This document shows, piece after piece, positions 36,946 through 45,639 of a stretch of 64,000 nt of DNA. Made by a program: the position numbers and the translations under genes. Origin of the DNA: Acidimicrobiales bacterium (GTDB lineage Bacteria; Actinomycetota; Acidimicrobiia; Acidimicrobiales; Iamiaceae). The notes beneath the pieces were generated by a model. It did not search any database, was not told the DNA's origin, and saw nothing but the letters and a program-made list of their open reading frames with translations. The stretch's first letter is position 1, and the number at the start of each line of letters is the position of its first letter. The stretch is from the NCBI GenBank assembly GCA_030447445.1, contig JAUJOW010000001.1, forward strand, positions 1 to 64,000, in the 5' to 3' direction.

Positions 36946-37308
36946 TTACGGCCCCGTCTCGCGCTGGCCGCGCATGCCCGACCGGCGGAGGCCATGGCCG
37001 AAGAAGCCGCCGACGGGCCGGGCGTGGGCGTGGTAGTGGTCGGGGATGTTGCGCATGTGGTCGTCGACCCAGTGATCGAACCCGAAGTGGGCCGACACCA
37101 CCGACGCCAGGCGCTCGTGGAGCACGGCCCGCACCTCAGGGGCAGGGGATCGCTCGTGGCGCCGGAGCACCACCATCGGGGTGGCGCAGATCTCGCACTC
37201 GGCGATCCAGCACAGGTCGTCCTCGTGGAACCACGGGGTGATCCTGGCCGCCGTGCACAGGTCGCACCCGTCCACCCGGGGCCGCCCGCCGTCGCCGTCA
37301 CCGTCCAC
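36946..37308 (-). CDS. Cysteine- and histidine-rich protein of unknown function
   Basis: About 120 residues from GTG 37308 (start uncertain). It has a first cysteine pair CDLC near residue 15, a second EICATP with tryptophans nearby (WFHEDDLCWIAECE), then HERSPAPEVRAVLHERL and a histidine cluster HFGFDHWVDDHMRNIPDHYHAHARP near the end. The pattern suggests zinc binding or a HIT-like active site, but the classic HxHxHxx is not exact. Divergent from the dienelactone hydrolase-like gene; function unknown. Confidence 0.6.
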   Translation of the reverse strand: MDGDGDGGRPRVDGCDLCTAARITPWFHEDDLCWIAECEICATPMVVLRRHERSPAPEVRAVLHERLASVVSAHFGFDHWVDDHMRNIPDHYHAHARPVGGFFGHGLRRSGMRGQRETGP

Positions 37309-37369
37309 GGGGCCAGAAGATAGGGCGCCCGTCGGTCCGCCGGTGCCGGGCGCCGGTACGGTCACGACG

Positions 37370-38053
37370 ATGGATCCCCGTCGACAGGACGGCACGACGA
37401 CCTGGCGGGCCGGCCGGGCCTACCTCGTCGCTCCCGACGGCGACCAGGCGGGGCCCGGGGTGCTCGTCCTCCACGGCTGGTGGGGGCTCACGCCGTTCTT
37501 CCGGCGGGTGTGCGACCGGCTGGCCGACGCCGGGTTCGTCGCTCTCGCTCCTGACCTCCACGGCGGAGACCGCACCGCCGACACCCCCGACGAGGCCGAG
37601 GCGCTCCTGGCCTCGACCGACCCCAACCGCACCGCCGACCTCGTGCTCTCGAGCGCCGCCACGCTCAGGGCCCTCGACCTGACCCCTGATCGCCCCATCG
37701 GCGTGGTCGGCTTCTCGATGGGAGGGTCGTGGGCGATGTGGCTGGCGGCGCGGGCACCGACGTCGGTGGCAGCCACCACGGTGTTCTACGGCAGCCAGGA
37801 CGTCGACTTCGCCGCCGCCACCTCGGCCTTCCAGGGCCACTTCGCCGAGCACGACGAGTTCGTGAGCGACGACCAGCGGGCCGAGATGGAGGCCCACCTC
37901 CGGCTCCTCCGCAAGGACGTGACCTTCCACCGTTACCCCGGCACCGGGCACTGGTTCTTCGAGGAGGACCGGCCCGCCGCCCATGTGACCGGCGCGGCCG
38001 AGCTGGCCTGGGACCGCACCCTCGCCTTCCTGCACGACCGCCTCGACGGCTGA
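37370..38053 (+). CDS. Dienelactone hydrolase-like protein
   Basis: 227 residues from ATG 37370. The start VLVLHGWWGLTPFFRRVCDRLADAGFVALAPDLHGG is typical of dienelactone hydrolases. The nucleophile elbow is GFSMGG with serine, whereas the classic enzyme uses cysteine. A charge-relay aspartate region and the late histidine in YPGTGHWFFE are present. Substrate unknown. Followed within 40 bases by the lipoprotein gene, suggesting an operon. Confidence 0.75.
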   Translation: MDPRRQDGTTTWRAGRAYLVAPDGDQAGPGVLVLHGWWGLTPFFRRVCDRLADAGFVALAPDLHGGDRTADTPDEAEALLASTDPNRTADLVLSSAATLRALDLTPDRPIGVVGFSMGGSWAMWLAARAPTSVAATTVFYGSQDVDFAAATSAFQGHFAEHDEFVSDDQRAEMEAHLRLLRKDVTFHRYPGTGHWFFEEDRPAAHVTGAAELAWDRTLAFLHDRLDG

Positions 38054-38089
38054 GCCGTGGTGGCGCCGGCCCACGGTAGGGTCCGCCTG

Positions 38090-38575
38090 GTGGCGAGACG
38101 CCTGGTGGTTGCCGCCGTGGTCGTCGTCCTTCCCTTCGTCGCCCTGGCGGGGTGCGGGCAGGGCGACGACGAGGCGACGACGAGCCCGTCGGCCTCGGAC
38201 ACGACGGCGCCGCCATCCACTGCCGCCGCACCTCCGTCGGCGGCGGCGGCACCGGCGCCGCCACCGGAGGACACCGCACCCCCCGAGCCGACCCTGGCCT
38301 TCGCCGACCCGAAGGCGGCCGTCGAGCACCTGGTGGGAGCGTGGCAGGCCGGCGACTCGGCCACGGCCCTGCAGGGAGCGACGGCCGAGGCGGTGACCAG
38401 CTTGTTCAGCCAGCCCGCCGACGGGTTCGAGCTCTACGGCTGCGACTCGGGCGAGTTCGAGACCAGCACCTGCAACTACCGCAACCGGTCCACCGGCGGC
38501 TACGCCCAGATCACCGCCGAGAAGCGACCGGCCGGTTGGGTGGTGGCGGCGGTGTTCGTGTCCACCGACGGCTGA
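38090..38575 (+). CDS. Putative lipoprotein of unknown function
   Basis: 161 residues from GTG 38090 (GTG 38057 also possible). A signal peptide (RRLVVAAVVVVLPFVALAGC) ends in the lipobox LAGC. A Ser/Thr/Ala/Pro linker follows, then a compact domain: AVEHLVGAWQAGDSATALQGATAEAVTSLF, GFELYGCDSGEFETSTCNYRN with two cysteines that could form a disulfide, and WVVAAVFVS. No family recognised. It is exported and anchored to the membrane. Confidence 0.65.
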   Translation: MARRLVVAAVVVVLPFVALAGCGQGDDEATTSPSASDTTAPPSTAAAPPSAAAAPAPPPEDTAPPEPTLAFADPKAAVEHLVGAWQAGDSATALQGATAEAVTSLFSQPADGFELYGCDSGEFETSTCNYRNRSTGGYAQITAEKRPAGWVVAAVFVSTDG

Positions 38576-38599
38576 CGGCTGCACGTCGGCTCCGGCAGG

Positions 38600-38939
38600 T
38601 CAGAAGGCCAGCGTCAACCAGGCCCCCAGGGCGATGACGGCCACCTCGACGGGCAGGGCCAGGAGCCACCAGTCGCCGCCGGAGCGCCGCCGCCACCACC
38701 GGTCCCGACACGAAGGTGACGGCGGCGGCGATCATGAGGCCGACGACGGTGGCGTTCTCGGCGTCGGTGCAGCGCTCCCCCCACAGCGAGCACAGGCCGA
38801 CGCCGACGGCCACCACCACGAGGGAGAGGCTGACCAGGAAGGCGGCGGCCAGGCCGGCCACGGTGATCACGTCGGCCCGTCGTCGCACCGCGCCAGCGTG
38901 GCGCCGAGCGGCGCCGGTGACCATGGGGAACGCTCTCAT
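38600..38939 (-). pseudogene. Small membrane protein, frameshifted near 38680
   Basis: From ATG 38939 a frame reads MRAFPMVTGAARRHAGAV, then two membrane helices (VITVAGLAAAFLVSLSLVVVAVGVGLCSLW and ATVVGLMIAAAVTFVSGPVVAAAL). After RRR the frame fails, but shifting by one base near 38680 continues DWWLLALPVEVAVIALGAWLTLAF to a TGA at 38600. This is a third clean membrane helix, so one gene with an insertion (+1 or -2) is likely. Function unknown. Confidence 0.5.
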
Positions 38940-38996
38940 ACCGAGGTGGTGACCGGGTCGTTCGCACCTCGCTCCCGCCCATGGCGGGGGCCCGAG

Positions 38997-39013
38997 CCCT
39001 CGGAAGCCGAGGG
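38997..39013. repeat. 17-base perfect hairpin (CCCTCGG-AAG-CCGAGGG), copy 2
   Basis: Identical core to the hairpins at 29028 and 53258. It lies between the small membrane gene and the trpA stop. Flanks GGGCCCGAG and GTGCGAGCCC differ slightly from the other copies. Confidence 0.6.
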
Positions 39014-39059
39014 TGCGAGCCCGTCGATCGCGGGACGGCGGCCAGACCGCCAACCGGCG

Positions 39060-39857
39060 TCAGCCGGCGTCGAGGGCGGCTCGCAGCTCGGCCACGAACA
39101 TGGCAGTGGCTTCGACCGGGGCACCGTCGAGGACCCTGCGCATGATGGCCGAGCCCACCGCCACCCCGTCGGCCTCGGCGGCCACGGCGCGGGCGTGGTC
39201 GGCGCTCGACACGCCGAAGCCCATGATCACCGGCTTGTCCGTGACGCGCTTGAGCCGGCGGGCCAGCGCACCGGCCTGCTCGCCCACCGCCGCCCGCTCC
39301 CCGGTGACCCCCATCAGGTTCACGCCGTAGACGAAGCCCTGCGACCGCTGGCACAGCTCGGCGAGCCGGTCGTCGAGGGTGATGGGGCTGGCCAGGAGCA
39401 CCGTCTCCAGGCCAGCGGCGGTGGCCGCCGGCTCCCACTCGCCCAGCTCCTCCAGCGGGACGTCGGGGATGATCACCCCCGAGATCCCGGCGGCGACGGC
39501 CTCGGCGGCGAAGCGCTCGGGACCAGCCCGGAACACCAGGTTGAAGTAGGGCATGGCCACGAGAGGCACGTCGACGTCGGCGGCCACGGCCCGCAGGTCG
39601 GCCAGGATGGTGGCCGGTGTCGTGCCCCGCTCCAGCGCCCGCAGCGACGCCTCCTGGATGGTCGGCCCGTCCATCACAGGGTCGGAGAAGGGGATGCCGA
39701 CCTCGATGGCGTCGGCGCCGGCGGCGACCATGGCCCGCAGCAGTTCGGTCCAGAGGGGCGTGATGCCCCCGGTCACGTAGGGCACGAGCAGCTTCCGCCC
39801 GCCGTCCCGCCGAGCCCGCAGGTGGGTTTCGAGCCGACCGATGGCCGGCTCGGTCAT
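39060..39857 (-). CDS. trpA: Tryptophan synthase alpha subunit
   Basis: 265 residues from ATG 39857, overlapping the trpB stop (ATGA). It has [12 protein letters not shown], the catalytic glutamate in [55 protein letters not shown] and [14 protein letters not shown] with AVGSAI at the end, all TrpA marks. It splits indole-glycerol phosphate to indole and glyceraldehyde 3-phosphate, passing indole to TrpB. Last gene of trpCFBA; a hairpin follows within 60 bases. Confidence 0.96.
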   Translation of the reverse strand: MTEPAIGRLETHLRARRDGGRKLLVPYVTGGITPLWTELLRAMVAAGADAIEVGIPFSDPVMDGPTIQEASLRALERGTTPATILADLRAVAADVDVPLVAMPYFNLVFRAGPERFAAEAVAAGISGVIIPDVPLEELGEWEPAATAAGLETVLLASPITLDDRLAELCQRSQGFVYGVNLMGVTGERAAVGEQAGALARRLKRVTDKPVIMGFGVSSADHARAVAAEADGVAVGSAIMRRVLDGAPVEATAMFVAELRAALDAG

Positions 39858-41107
39858 TGGTGCAGGCGTCGGGAAGCGCCGGCGTCGGGGCCGAGGATGT
39901 CGGAGACCTGGGCCACGTCCTTGTCGCCCCGCCCGCTCATGTTGAGGAGCACGGTGCGCCCGGCGAGGGCGGCCCGCTCCCGCAGCACCAAGGCGAGGGC
40001 GTGGGCCGGTTCGAGGGCGGGGATGATGCCCTCGGTCCGGGACAGCGCCACGAAGGCGTCGAGCACCTCCTCGTCGGTCACCGCCTCGTACCGGACCCGA
40101 CCGGTGTCGGCCAGGTGGGCGTGCTCCGGCCCGACGCCGGGGTAGTCGAGCCCGGCCGAGATGGACTCCGCCTCCCGGACCTGACCGAACTCGTCCTGCA
40201 TGAGGAACGACTTCGAGCCGTGGACCACACCGGGCACGCCCCGGCCCACCGCTGCCCCCCCGGCCGGCTCGGCGCCCACGAGGTCGACGGTGGGCAGGTC
40301 GGCGAACCCGCTGAAGATGCCGGCGGCGTTCGACCCGCCGCCGACGCAGGCGACGACCACGTCGGGATCGGCCCCGCCGAGCAGGGCCCGGCACTGGGCC
40401 CGGGCCTCGTCGCCGATCACCCGTTGGAGCTCGCGCACGAGCCACGGGTAGGGGTGCGGGCCCATCACCGAGCCGAGCAGGTAGTGGGTGCTCTCGACGG
40501 TGGCCACCCAGTCGCGCATGGCCTCGTTGATGGCGTCCTTCAAGGTGCGGGTGCCCGACGACGCCGGGCGGACCTCGGCTCCGAGGAGTCGCATGCGGAA
40601 CACGTTGAGGGCCTGCCGCTCCATGTCGACCTCGCCCATGTACACGACGCAGTCGAGCCCCAGCAGGGCGGCGGCGGTGGCCGAGGCGACGCCGTGCTGG
40701 CCGGCCCCGGTCTCGGCCACGACCCGCTGCTTGCCCATGCGCCGGGTCAGCAGGGCCTGGCCCAGGACGTTGTTGATCTTGTGGGACCCGGTGTGGTTCA
40801 GGTCCTCACGCTTCAAGAGGACGCGGACGCCGATGGCCTCGGACAGCCGATGGCACTCGGTGACCGGCGACGGGCGCCCGACGTAGTCGCGGAGCAGACC
40901 GTCGAGCTCGGCTCGGAAGCCGGCGTCGGCCCACGCTCCCCGGAAGGCGGTGTCCAGCTCCCCGCAGGCGGCGACGAGGGTCTCGGGTATGAACCGGCCG
41001 CCGAAGCGCCCGAACCGCCCGCTGGCGTCCGGCTCGCCCATGACCGCCACCGGATCGACCGGCCCAAGATCAGCCGGCCCAAGATCAGCCGGCCCGGGAT
41101 CACTCAT
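39854..41107 (-). CDS. trpB: Tryptophan synthase beta subunit
   Basis: 417 residues from ATG 41107, overlapping trpF (ATGA). The PLP lysine is in [18 protein letters not shown]; also [23 protein letters not shown] and the phosphate-binding [18 protein letters not shown]. The N-terminus carries a tandem 15-base duplication giving [11 protein letters not shown]. TrpB joins indole to serine. Confidence 0.96.
   Translation of the reverse strand: MSDPGPADLGPADLGPVDPVAVMGEPDASGRFGRFGGRFIPETLVAACGELDTAFRGAWADAGFRAELDGLLRDYVGRPSPVTECHRLSEAIGVRVLLKREDLNHTGSHKINNVLGQALLTRRMGKQRVVAETGAGQHGVASATAAALLGLDCVVYMGEVDMERQALNVFRMRLLGAEVRPASSGTRTLKDAINEAMRDWVATVESTHYLLGSVMGPHPYPWLVRELQRVIGDEARAQCRALLGGADPDVVVACVGGGSNAAGIFSGFADLPTVDLVGAEPAGGAAVGRGVPGVVHGSKSFLMQDEFGQVREAESISAGLDYPGVGPEHAHLADTGRVRYEAVTDEEVLDAFVALSRTEGIIPALEPAHALALVLRERAALAGRTVLLNMSGRGDKDVAQVSDILGPDAGASRRLHQ
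41061..41090. repeat. 15-base tandem repeat within trpB 5' end
   Basis: GGCCCAAGATCAGCC is repeated at 41061-41075 and 41076-41090, with a diverged third unit at 41091-41105. It encodes repeated residues PADLG near the TrpB N-terminus and keeps the frame. Confidence 0.8.
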
Positions 41108-41766
41108 GTGCCGTCCTCCATCCAGTCGTAGGGGGCGTCGCGGGCGGACTCGTAGTCGGCGGGGGCGGCAGCGTTGGCGTTGGCGATGAAGGCCCGCACC
41201 TTCCGGGGGTCCTTGCGGCCGGGTTCGCCGTCGTCGACCTCCACCCCGGTGGCGACGTCGACGCCCCACGGGCCGATGAGGTCGATGGCGTCGGCGACGT
41301 TCTCCGGGGTCAGCCCTCCCGCCATGATGACCCGCCGGCCGGCCGGTGCCCCCTCGGCCAGGGACCAGTCGAAGAGCTCTCCCGATCCGGGGGTCTGGGA
41401 GTCGATGAGGATGGCGTCGGCGCCGTAGTCGTCGGCCCGGTCGAGGTTGCGGTCACCGGCGGTGAAGCCCTGGATGACGAAGGGCACCCGGCCCCGCACC
41501 CAACGGGTCGCGTCCGGCTTCTCGTGGCCGCTGAGCTGGGCGGCCTTGAGCCCTGCGGAGTTGACGATCTCGGTGACCCGCTGCGGGGCCTCGTCCCGGA
41601 ATACCCCGACGGTCATGATCTCCGGGGGCAGGCGCTTGGCGATGTCTCGGGCGATGGAGGGGGCGATCTGACGCCGGGAGGGGGCGAAGATGAAGCCGAC
41701 GGCGTCGGCCCCCATGGCCACCGCGAGGAGGGCGTCTTCTTCGCGGGTGATCCCGCAGATCTTCAC
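41104..41766 (-). CDS. trpF: Phosphoribosylanthranilate isomerase
   Basis: 220 residues from GTG 41766, which overlaps the trpC stop as GTGA (GTG 41772 is an alternative). The start [33 protein letters not shown] carries the catalytic cysteine; the late part [14 protein letters not shown] and [23 protein letters not shown] is the TrpF ending. It performs the Amadori rearrangement of phosphoribosyl-anthranilate. Many actinobacteria lack trpF and use the bifunctional PriA; here it is present. Confidence 0.95.
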   Translation of the reverse strand: MKICGITREEDALLAVAMGADAVGFIFAPSRRQIAPSIARDIAKRLPPEIMTVGVFRDEAPQRVTEIVNSAGLKAAQLSGHEKPDATRWVRGRVPFVIQGFTAGDRNLDRADDYGADAILIDSQTPGSGELFDWSLAEGAPAGRRVIMAGGLTPENVADAIDLIGPWGVDVATGVEVDDGEPGRKDPRKVRAFIANANAAAPADYESARDAPYDWMEDGT

Positions 41767-42566
41767 GAACACGACGATGGATGGTACGGGGCGCGCCCCC
41801 GGAGAGCGGTGACGGCGGCGGCGGGATCCAGGGCGGTCACGAGGGCCTCGCCGACCAGGACGGCGTGGTAGCCGGCGTCGGCGAGGCGGCGGACGTCCTC
41901 GCCCCGGGTCACGCCGGATTCGGCCACGGCCACGACGCCGGCCGGGATGCGCGACGCCAGCCGCACCGCCCGCTCGGTGTCGACGGCGAAGGTGACGAGG
42001 TCGCGCTGGTTGACCCCGATGAGCGTGGCTCCCACCTCGAGGGCCCGGTCGAGCTCGTGCTCGTCGTGGACCTCCACCAGGGCGTCGAGGCCGACGTCAG
42101 CGGCGAGGACGTGGAGGTCGGCCAGCTCGGCGTCGTCGAGGGCGACGGCTATGAGCAGGACGGCATCGGCCCCCATGATCCGAGCGTCGGCCACGTCGGC
42201 CGGGACGACCGTGAAGTCCTTTCGCAACGCCGGAAGTGAGCAGGCGGCGCGGGCGGCGGCGAGGTCGGCCGCCGACCCTCCGAAGAACTCGCCGTCGGTC
42301 AGCACCGACAGAGCGGTGGCGCCGCCGGCGTCGTAGGCGGCGGCCAACGCAGCAGGATCGAGGTCGGCGACGAGCGGGCCCTTCGACGGTGACCGGCGCT
42401 TCACCTCGGCGATCACGGCCATGTCCTCGGCCGACGCCAGCGCCGCCCGGAAGCCCCGGGCCGGGCCGGCCGCTCGGGCGGCACTCACCAGCTCATCGAC
42501 CGGGCGGTGGTCGACGGTGGCCGCCCGGCGATGCGCGGCGAGGATGCGGTCGAGGTAGGTGGGCAC
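41763..42566 (-). CDS. trpC: Indole-3-glycerol phosphate synthase
   Basis: 267 residues from GTG 42566. Features: VIAEVKRRSPSKGPL (active-site lysine and substrate binding), ALSVLTDGEFFGGSAADL, LRKDFTV, AVLLIAVALDD, ALVEVHDEHELDRAL, IGVNQRDLVTF and VAESGVTRGEDVRRL. It closes the indole ring. First gene of the trpCFBA block; a J-domain gene lies 46 bases upstream on the same strand. Confidence 0.96.
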   Translation of the reverse strand: MPTYLDRILAAHRRAATVDHRPVDELVSAARAAGPARGFRAALASAEDMAVIAEVKRRSPSKGPLVADLDPAALAAAYDAGGATALSVLTDGEFFGGSAADLAAARAACSLPALRKDFTVVPADVADARIMGADAVLLIAVALDDAELADLHVLAADVGLDALVEVHDEHELDRALEVGATLIGVNQRDLVTFAVDTERAVRLASRIPAGVVAVAESGVTRGEDVRRLADAGYHAVLVGEALVTALDPAAAVTALRGRAPYHPSSCS

Positions 42567-42612
42567 CGGTCCCGACGGTAGTGGTGCCCGGCGGTGGTGG
42601 TGGCCGTACGGG

Positions 42613-43191
42613 TCAGCGGCGGCGGCGCATCTCGAGCATGGTCAGCAGCACGAACAGTGCCGCCGAGGTGGCCACGCCGACGAAGGCGGTGGCCAACAAG
42701 GCCCGGGATTGGAGCACGAGGCCGACGCAACCGACGGCGATGGCCACGAGGAACAGGGCCACCGGCAGCACGGTCATCGAGCTGCGGGCGGCACTGGGCG
42801 GTGCACGGTCGGGGGGCGGCTCGTCGGTCTGGTCCCGCCAGGCCTCGAAGTCGTCCATCCAGGCCGTGTCGCCGGTCAACGGATGCCAGCCGGGCGAGGG
42901 GATGTCGTCACCTCCGGGAGCGGCGCCGGGGCGGGGCCGAGAACCGGCGGTGGCGGTGCCCTGCCGGACGGTGTCGTCGTAGTGGCGGCGACGCCGGGGA
43001 TCGCCGAGCACCGTCCAGGCCGCGTTGATCTCCTGCATCCGCCGCTGGGCGGCGGCAAGAGCGGCGGCACCGTCGCCGGCATGGGAGTCGGGGTGGTGGC
43101 GCCTGGCCAGGCGGAGGTAGGCCCGGCGGATCTCGGCCGGGTCGGCACCCATCGGCACACCGAGGGCCTCGTAGTGGTCACGGGCCGCCAC
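42613..43191 (-). CDS. Membrane-anchored J-domain protein
   Basis: 192 residues from GTG 43191, two bases after the hydrolase TAG. A J domain occupies residues 4-67 with HYEALGVPMGADPAEIRRAYLRLARRHHPDSH (HPD present) and EINAAWTVLGDPRRRRHYDD. A linker of about 65 residues ends in two hydrophobic helices (VLPVALFLVAIAVGCVGLVL and ALLATAFVGVATSAALFVLL). J-domains stimulate DnaK ATPase; this one would recruit Hsp70 to the membrane. No DnaK partner nearby. Confidence 0.8.
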   Translation of the reverse strand: MAARDHYEALGVPMGADPAEIRRAYLRLARRHHPDSHAGDGAAALAAAQRRMQEINAAWTVLGDPRRRRHYDDTVRQGTATAGSRPRPGAAPGGDDIPSPGWHPLTGDTAWMDDFEAWRDQTDEPPPDRAPPSAARSSMTVLPVALFLVAIAVGCVGLVLQSRALLATAFVGVATSAALFVLLTMLEMRRRR

Positions 43192-43193
43192 CG

Positions 43194-44132
43194 CTACCGG
43201 ACCTCGCCCCTACCCCCGCCGCTGACCCCGCCCCTGGCCTCGGTCACCGCCCTGACCAGGTCGGCCACGACCTCGGCGATGACGTCGGGTCGTTCCTCGG
43301 GGACGAGGTGCCCGCAGAACGGGACCAGCTGGAGCTGGTCGGCCCCGGCCAGCTCGTCGACGAGCCTGAGCCCCCACGACGGCGAGAAGAACACGTCGTC
43401 GGCGCCCCACACCACGGCGGCGGAGCCGTCCCACGCTCGCAGGCCGGGCAGGCACTCGAGGGTGAAGCGGGCATCCCCGGCGAGCAGGAACCGTCGGGCT
43501 CGTTCCCGGCCCTCGACCGTCGACACCGGCCGCAGGTACTCCTCGACGACGTCCTCGGTCATCACCGAGCGGTCGCGCACGGCTCGGCCGAAGCCGAGCC
43601 GTGCGTTGCGGGCCACCCGGCGGGGCAGATCGAGGGCGTAGGCGACCACATCGAGCCCCGGCGTGCGGGCCAGGCGCATCACCTGGGCAGCCAGGGGGAT
43701 GGGCCAGTTGTCATGGGTGACAGAGTCCACGAGCACGAGCCCGCTCACCCGCTCGGGGTGGTTGGCGACGATCTGCTGGACGACGGCACCACCCTGCTCG
43801 TGCCCCACGAGCAGCACCTGGTCGACCTCCCGCTGGTCGAGCCACTCGAGCAGGATCTCGGCCTGGAAGGGCGGGCTGAAGTCCTGGTACGGCGACACCA
43901 CCGTGTCGCCCAGGCCGAGCAGGTCGGGGGCGAGACCGTGGACCACCCCTTCGAGCCGGCGCAGCACCCGGCGCCAGAGGAACGAGTGGGTGGGGAAGCC
44001 GTGGACGAACAACGCCGCCGGCCGCTCGCCGCCGGCGCCGCCGGTCTCGATGAACGCCAGCTCGGCGGGCCCCACCCGTTCCCGATCCTTGAGGGGCAGA
44101 CCGTGGGCGACGGTCGGCGGCGGTGCAGCCAC
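43194..44132 (-). CDS. Alpha/beta hydrolase, haloalkane dehalogenase-like
   Basis: 312 residues from GTG 44132. FVHGFPTHSFLWRRVLRRLE and LAPDLLGLGDTVV fit the dehalogenase/epoxide hydrolase group. The nucleophile elbow reads VGHEQGGAVVQQI: glutamate stands where serine or aspartate is expected. The acid region VVWGADDVFFSP and the histidine in PFCGHLVPEERPDVI are kept. Likely cleaves esters, epoxides or halides if active; the glutamate makes activity uncertain. Lies between YgfZ and the J-domain gene on the same strand. Confidence 0.75.
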   Translation of the reverse strand: MAAPPPTVAHGLPLKDRERVGPAELAFIETGGAGGERPAALFVHGFPTHSFLWRRVLRRLEGVVHGLAPDLLGLGDTVVSPYQDFSPPFQAEILLEWLDQREVDQVLLVGHEQGGAVVQQIVANHPERVSGLVLVDSVTHDNWPIPLAAQVMRLARTPGLDVVAYALDLPRRVARNARLGFGRAVRDRSVMTEDVVEEYLRPVSTVEGRERARRFLLAGDARFTLECLPGLRAWDGSAAVVWGADDVFFSPSWGLRLVDELAGADQLQLVPFCGHLVPEERPDVIAEVVADLVRAVTEARGGVSGGGRGEVR

Positions 44133-44216
44133 GAACCGATCGTAGGGGGGCCCGTGGGCGAGCTCGATGCCAGCCTCGATGCGGAACGGCGGTGATCCTG
44201 GCGCCGGAGGTGGCCC

Positions 44217-45080
44217 TCAGGCAATGGCGAGCGGCAGCTCGTGTAGCTCGATGTCGTCGGTGTGGCCGTCGGCCGTCCTGGCGGCGGCGGCCACGGGAGG
44301 TTCGACGCTGCGCTTGATGAAGGCCAGGCCGACGACCTCGCCGTAGGCACCGATGGCCGAGCTGGTGACCGTGCCGACCACGGCACCGTCGATGACCACC
44401 TCGGCTCCGGCGGCGGGCGGAAGGGCCTCGGTGGTGAACCCCCGCAGGCGGCGGGGCACGTTGCCACCCCGGCTGTCGATGCGGGCCACCAGCTCCTGGC
44501 CGGTGAAGCACCCCTTGGTGAAGTCGACCGACGCGTCGACGACCCACTGGCCCACCTCGGCCGGGATCGTGGCCTCGGTCAGCTCGGCTCCCATGCGGGG
44601 CACCCCCCAGGCGATGCGCAGGCCGTCGTAGGCCTCCCGGTCGAGGTCGAGCGTCCCCGGCGGGAGGTCGTCGGGGTAGCCGTCCTGGCCGATCAGATCG
44701 GTGCCTTCGATGCCGGGCCAGCCGCACGGCAGGCCCCGGTCGAGGATGGCACCGCGGAGGGCGACGGTGGGCACGGCTGGCTCGACGGCGATGTCGCAGG
44801 CGGTGCGGAGCTTGAACCGCTCGAGGCGGGCCTTGACATGGTCACCGAAGCCGGGGTCCACGTCGAGGGCGACGTCGTCGGCGGTGGCGCGATGGACCCG
44901 CAGCCACGCATCGACCTTCCCCTGGGGTTGGAGGACGAACGACCACGCCGTCGCCCCGATGTCCATGCCGGCCACGTCCTGGCTGAGCTGGCCCTGGAGG
45001 AAGGTGGCGGCCTCGGGCCCGCTGACCCGCACGACGTCTCGCATGGTGCGGCTGGCCACCGGGGCGGCGGGTTCGTCCAT
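44217..45080 (-). CDS. ygfZ: YgfZ/GcvT-like folate-binding Fe-S assembly protein
   Basis: 287 residues from ATG 45080 (the frame is open further upstream but without a better start). The family signature KGCFTGQELVAR with its cysteine is at about residue 185; also LSQDVAGMDIGATAWSFVLQPQGKVDAWLRV near the start and GEVVGLAFIKRSV at the end. YgfZ uses folate to help maintain Fe-S enzymes such as MiaB. Upstream lies the 11-pair hairpin at 45119-45146. Confidence 0.85.
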   Translation of the reverse strand: MDEPAAPVASRTMRDVVRVSGPEAATFLQGQLSQDVAGMDIGATAWSFVLQPQGKVDAWLRVHRATADDVALDVDPGFGDHVKARLERFKLRTACDIAVEPAVPTVALRGAILDRGLPCGWPGIEGTDLIGQDGYPDDLPPGTLDLDREAYDGLRIAWGVPRMGAELTEATIPAEVGQWVVDASVDFTKGCFTGQELVARIDSRGGNVPRRLRGFTTEALPPAAGAEVVIDGAVVGTVTSSAIGAYGEVVGLAFIKRSVEPPVAAAARTADGHTDDIELHELPLAIA

Positions 45081-45118
45081 GCGGTCAGTGTGGTCCACCG
45101 ACGGTCGAGCCGCGCCGT

Positions 45119-45146
45119 GGCGGCGAATCGACGCCGATTCGCCGCC
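45119..45146. repeat. Palindromic repeat GGCGAATC...GATTCGCC, copy 1
   Basis: GGCGGCGAATC (45119-45129) pairs with GATTCGCCGCC (45136-45146) around GACGCC, an 11-base-pair stem. A 28-base block beginning at 45117 is identical to one at 53150. Both copies lie 40-55 bases upstream of a minus-strand start codon and past the end of the gene before. Confidence 0.65.
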
Positions 45147-45156
45147 GAGTCTCATC

Positions 45157-45191
45157 GTGCACCGGCGTCCGGAATCCGGACGTGGGTGCAC
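45157..45191. repeat. 35-base nested palindrome
   Basis: GTGCACC pairs with GGTGCAC at the ends, and CGTCCGGA with TCCGGACG inside. It lies just past the stop of the 45212-45592 gene and beside the hairpin at 45119. It aligns base for base with 25932-25966 at about three quarters of positions. Confidence 0.6.
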
Positions 45192-45211
45192 GCTCACGGC
45201 TGGCAGAGGTG

Positions 45212-45592
45212 TCAGTGCCGCCGGCGGCGGCGTCCCTCGGGTGGGAAGGAGAGGACGGTGGCGCCCCTGTCACCGGTCGGACCCAGCCGCCGGCGCAGGG
45301 CGGCCTCGAGTCGACGCCACGGGCTCGACGGCCCGGCTGCCGGCGCTGCTGGCGGCACAGCGGGGGGCGGGCCGACCAGGGCAGCGCCCACGTCGGCGGC
45401 GAGCACGGAGATGAGCCGGGCGGCGTCCTCGACCGGGAGGTGGCAGGTGGCCCGGCACCGCTCACCCTCCCAGAGGCTGAGCACGACGGTGCGCCCGTCA
45501 GCGTTCCAGCTCACCCGCAGCCCCCGTCCGGCCCCGCGAGCGTCGAGGAACAGCGTCGACTCCCTGCCGATGGGCTGCTCGGCGACGGCCAC
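45212..45592 (-). CDS. Conserved-looking protein of unknown function
   Basis: 126 residues if started at GTG 45592; a CTG overlapping the trpE stop could give a longer protein. The core reads [33 protein letters not shown], then VVLSLWEGERCRATCHLPVEDAARLISVLAADVGAAL, followed by a Pro/Ala linker and a basic tail (RRLEAALRRRL, RRRRRH). No enzymatic motif or membrane segment. Translationally coupled or adjacent to trpE, so perhaps co-expressed with tryptophan synthesis. Confidence 0.5.
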   Translation of the reverse strand: MAVAEQPIGRESTLFLDARGAGRGLRVSWNADGRTVVLSLWEGERCRATCHLPVEDAARLISVLAADVGAALVGPPPAVPPAAPAAGPSSPWRRLEAALRRRLGPTGDRGATVLSFPPEGRRRRRH

Positions 45593-45639
45593 GAGTCGAG
45601 CATGGCGGACATCGCCGCCGCCGTCCAGGGCCCCGTCGG

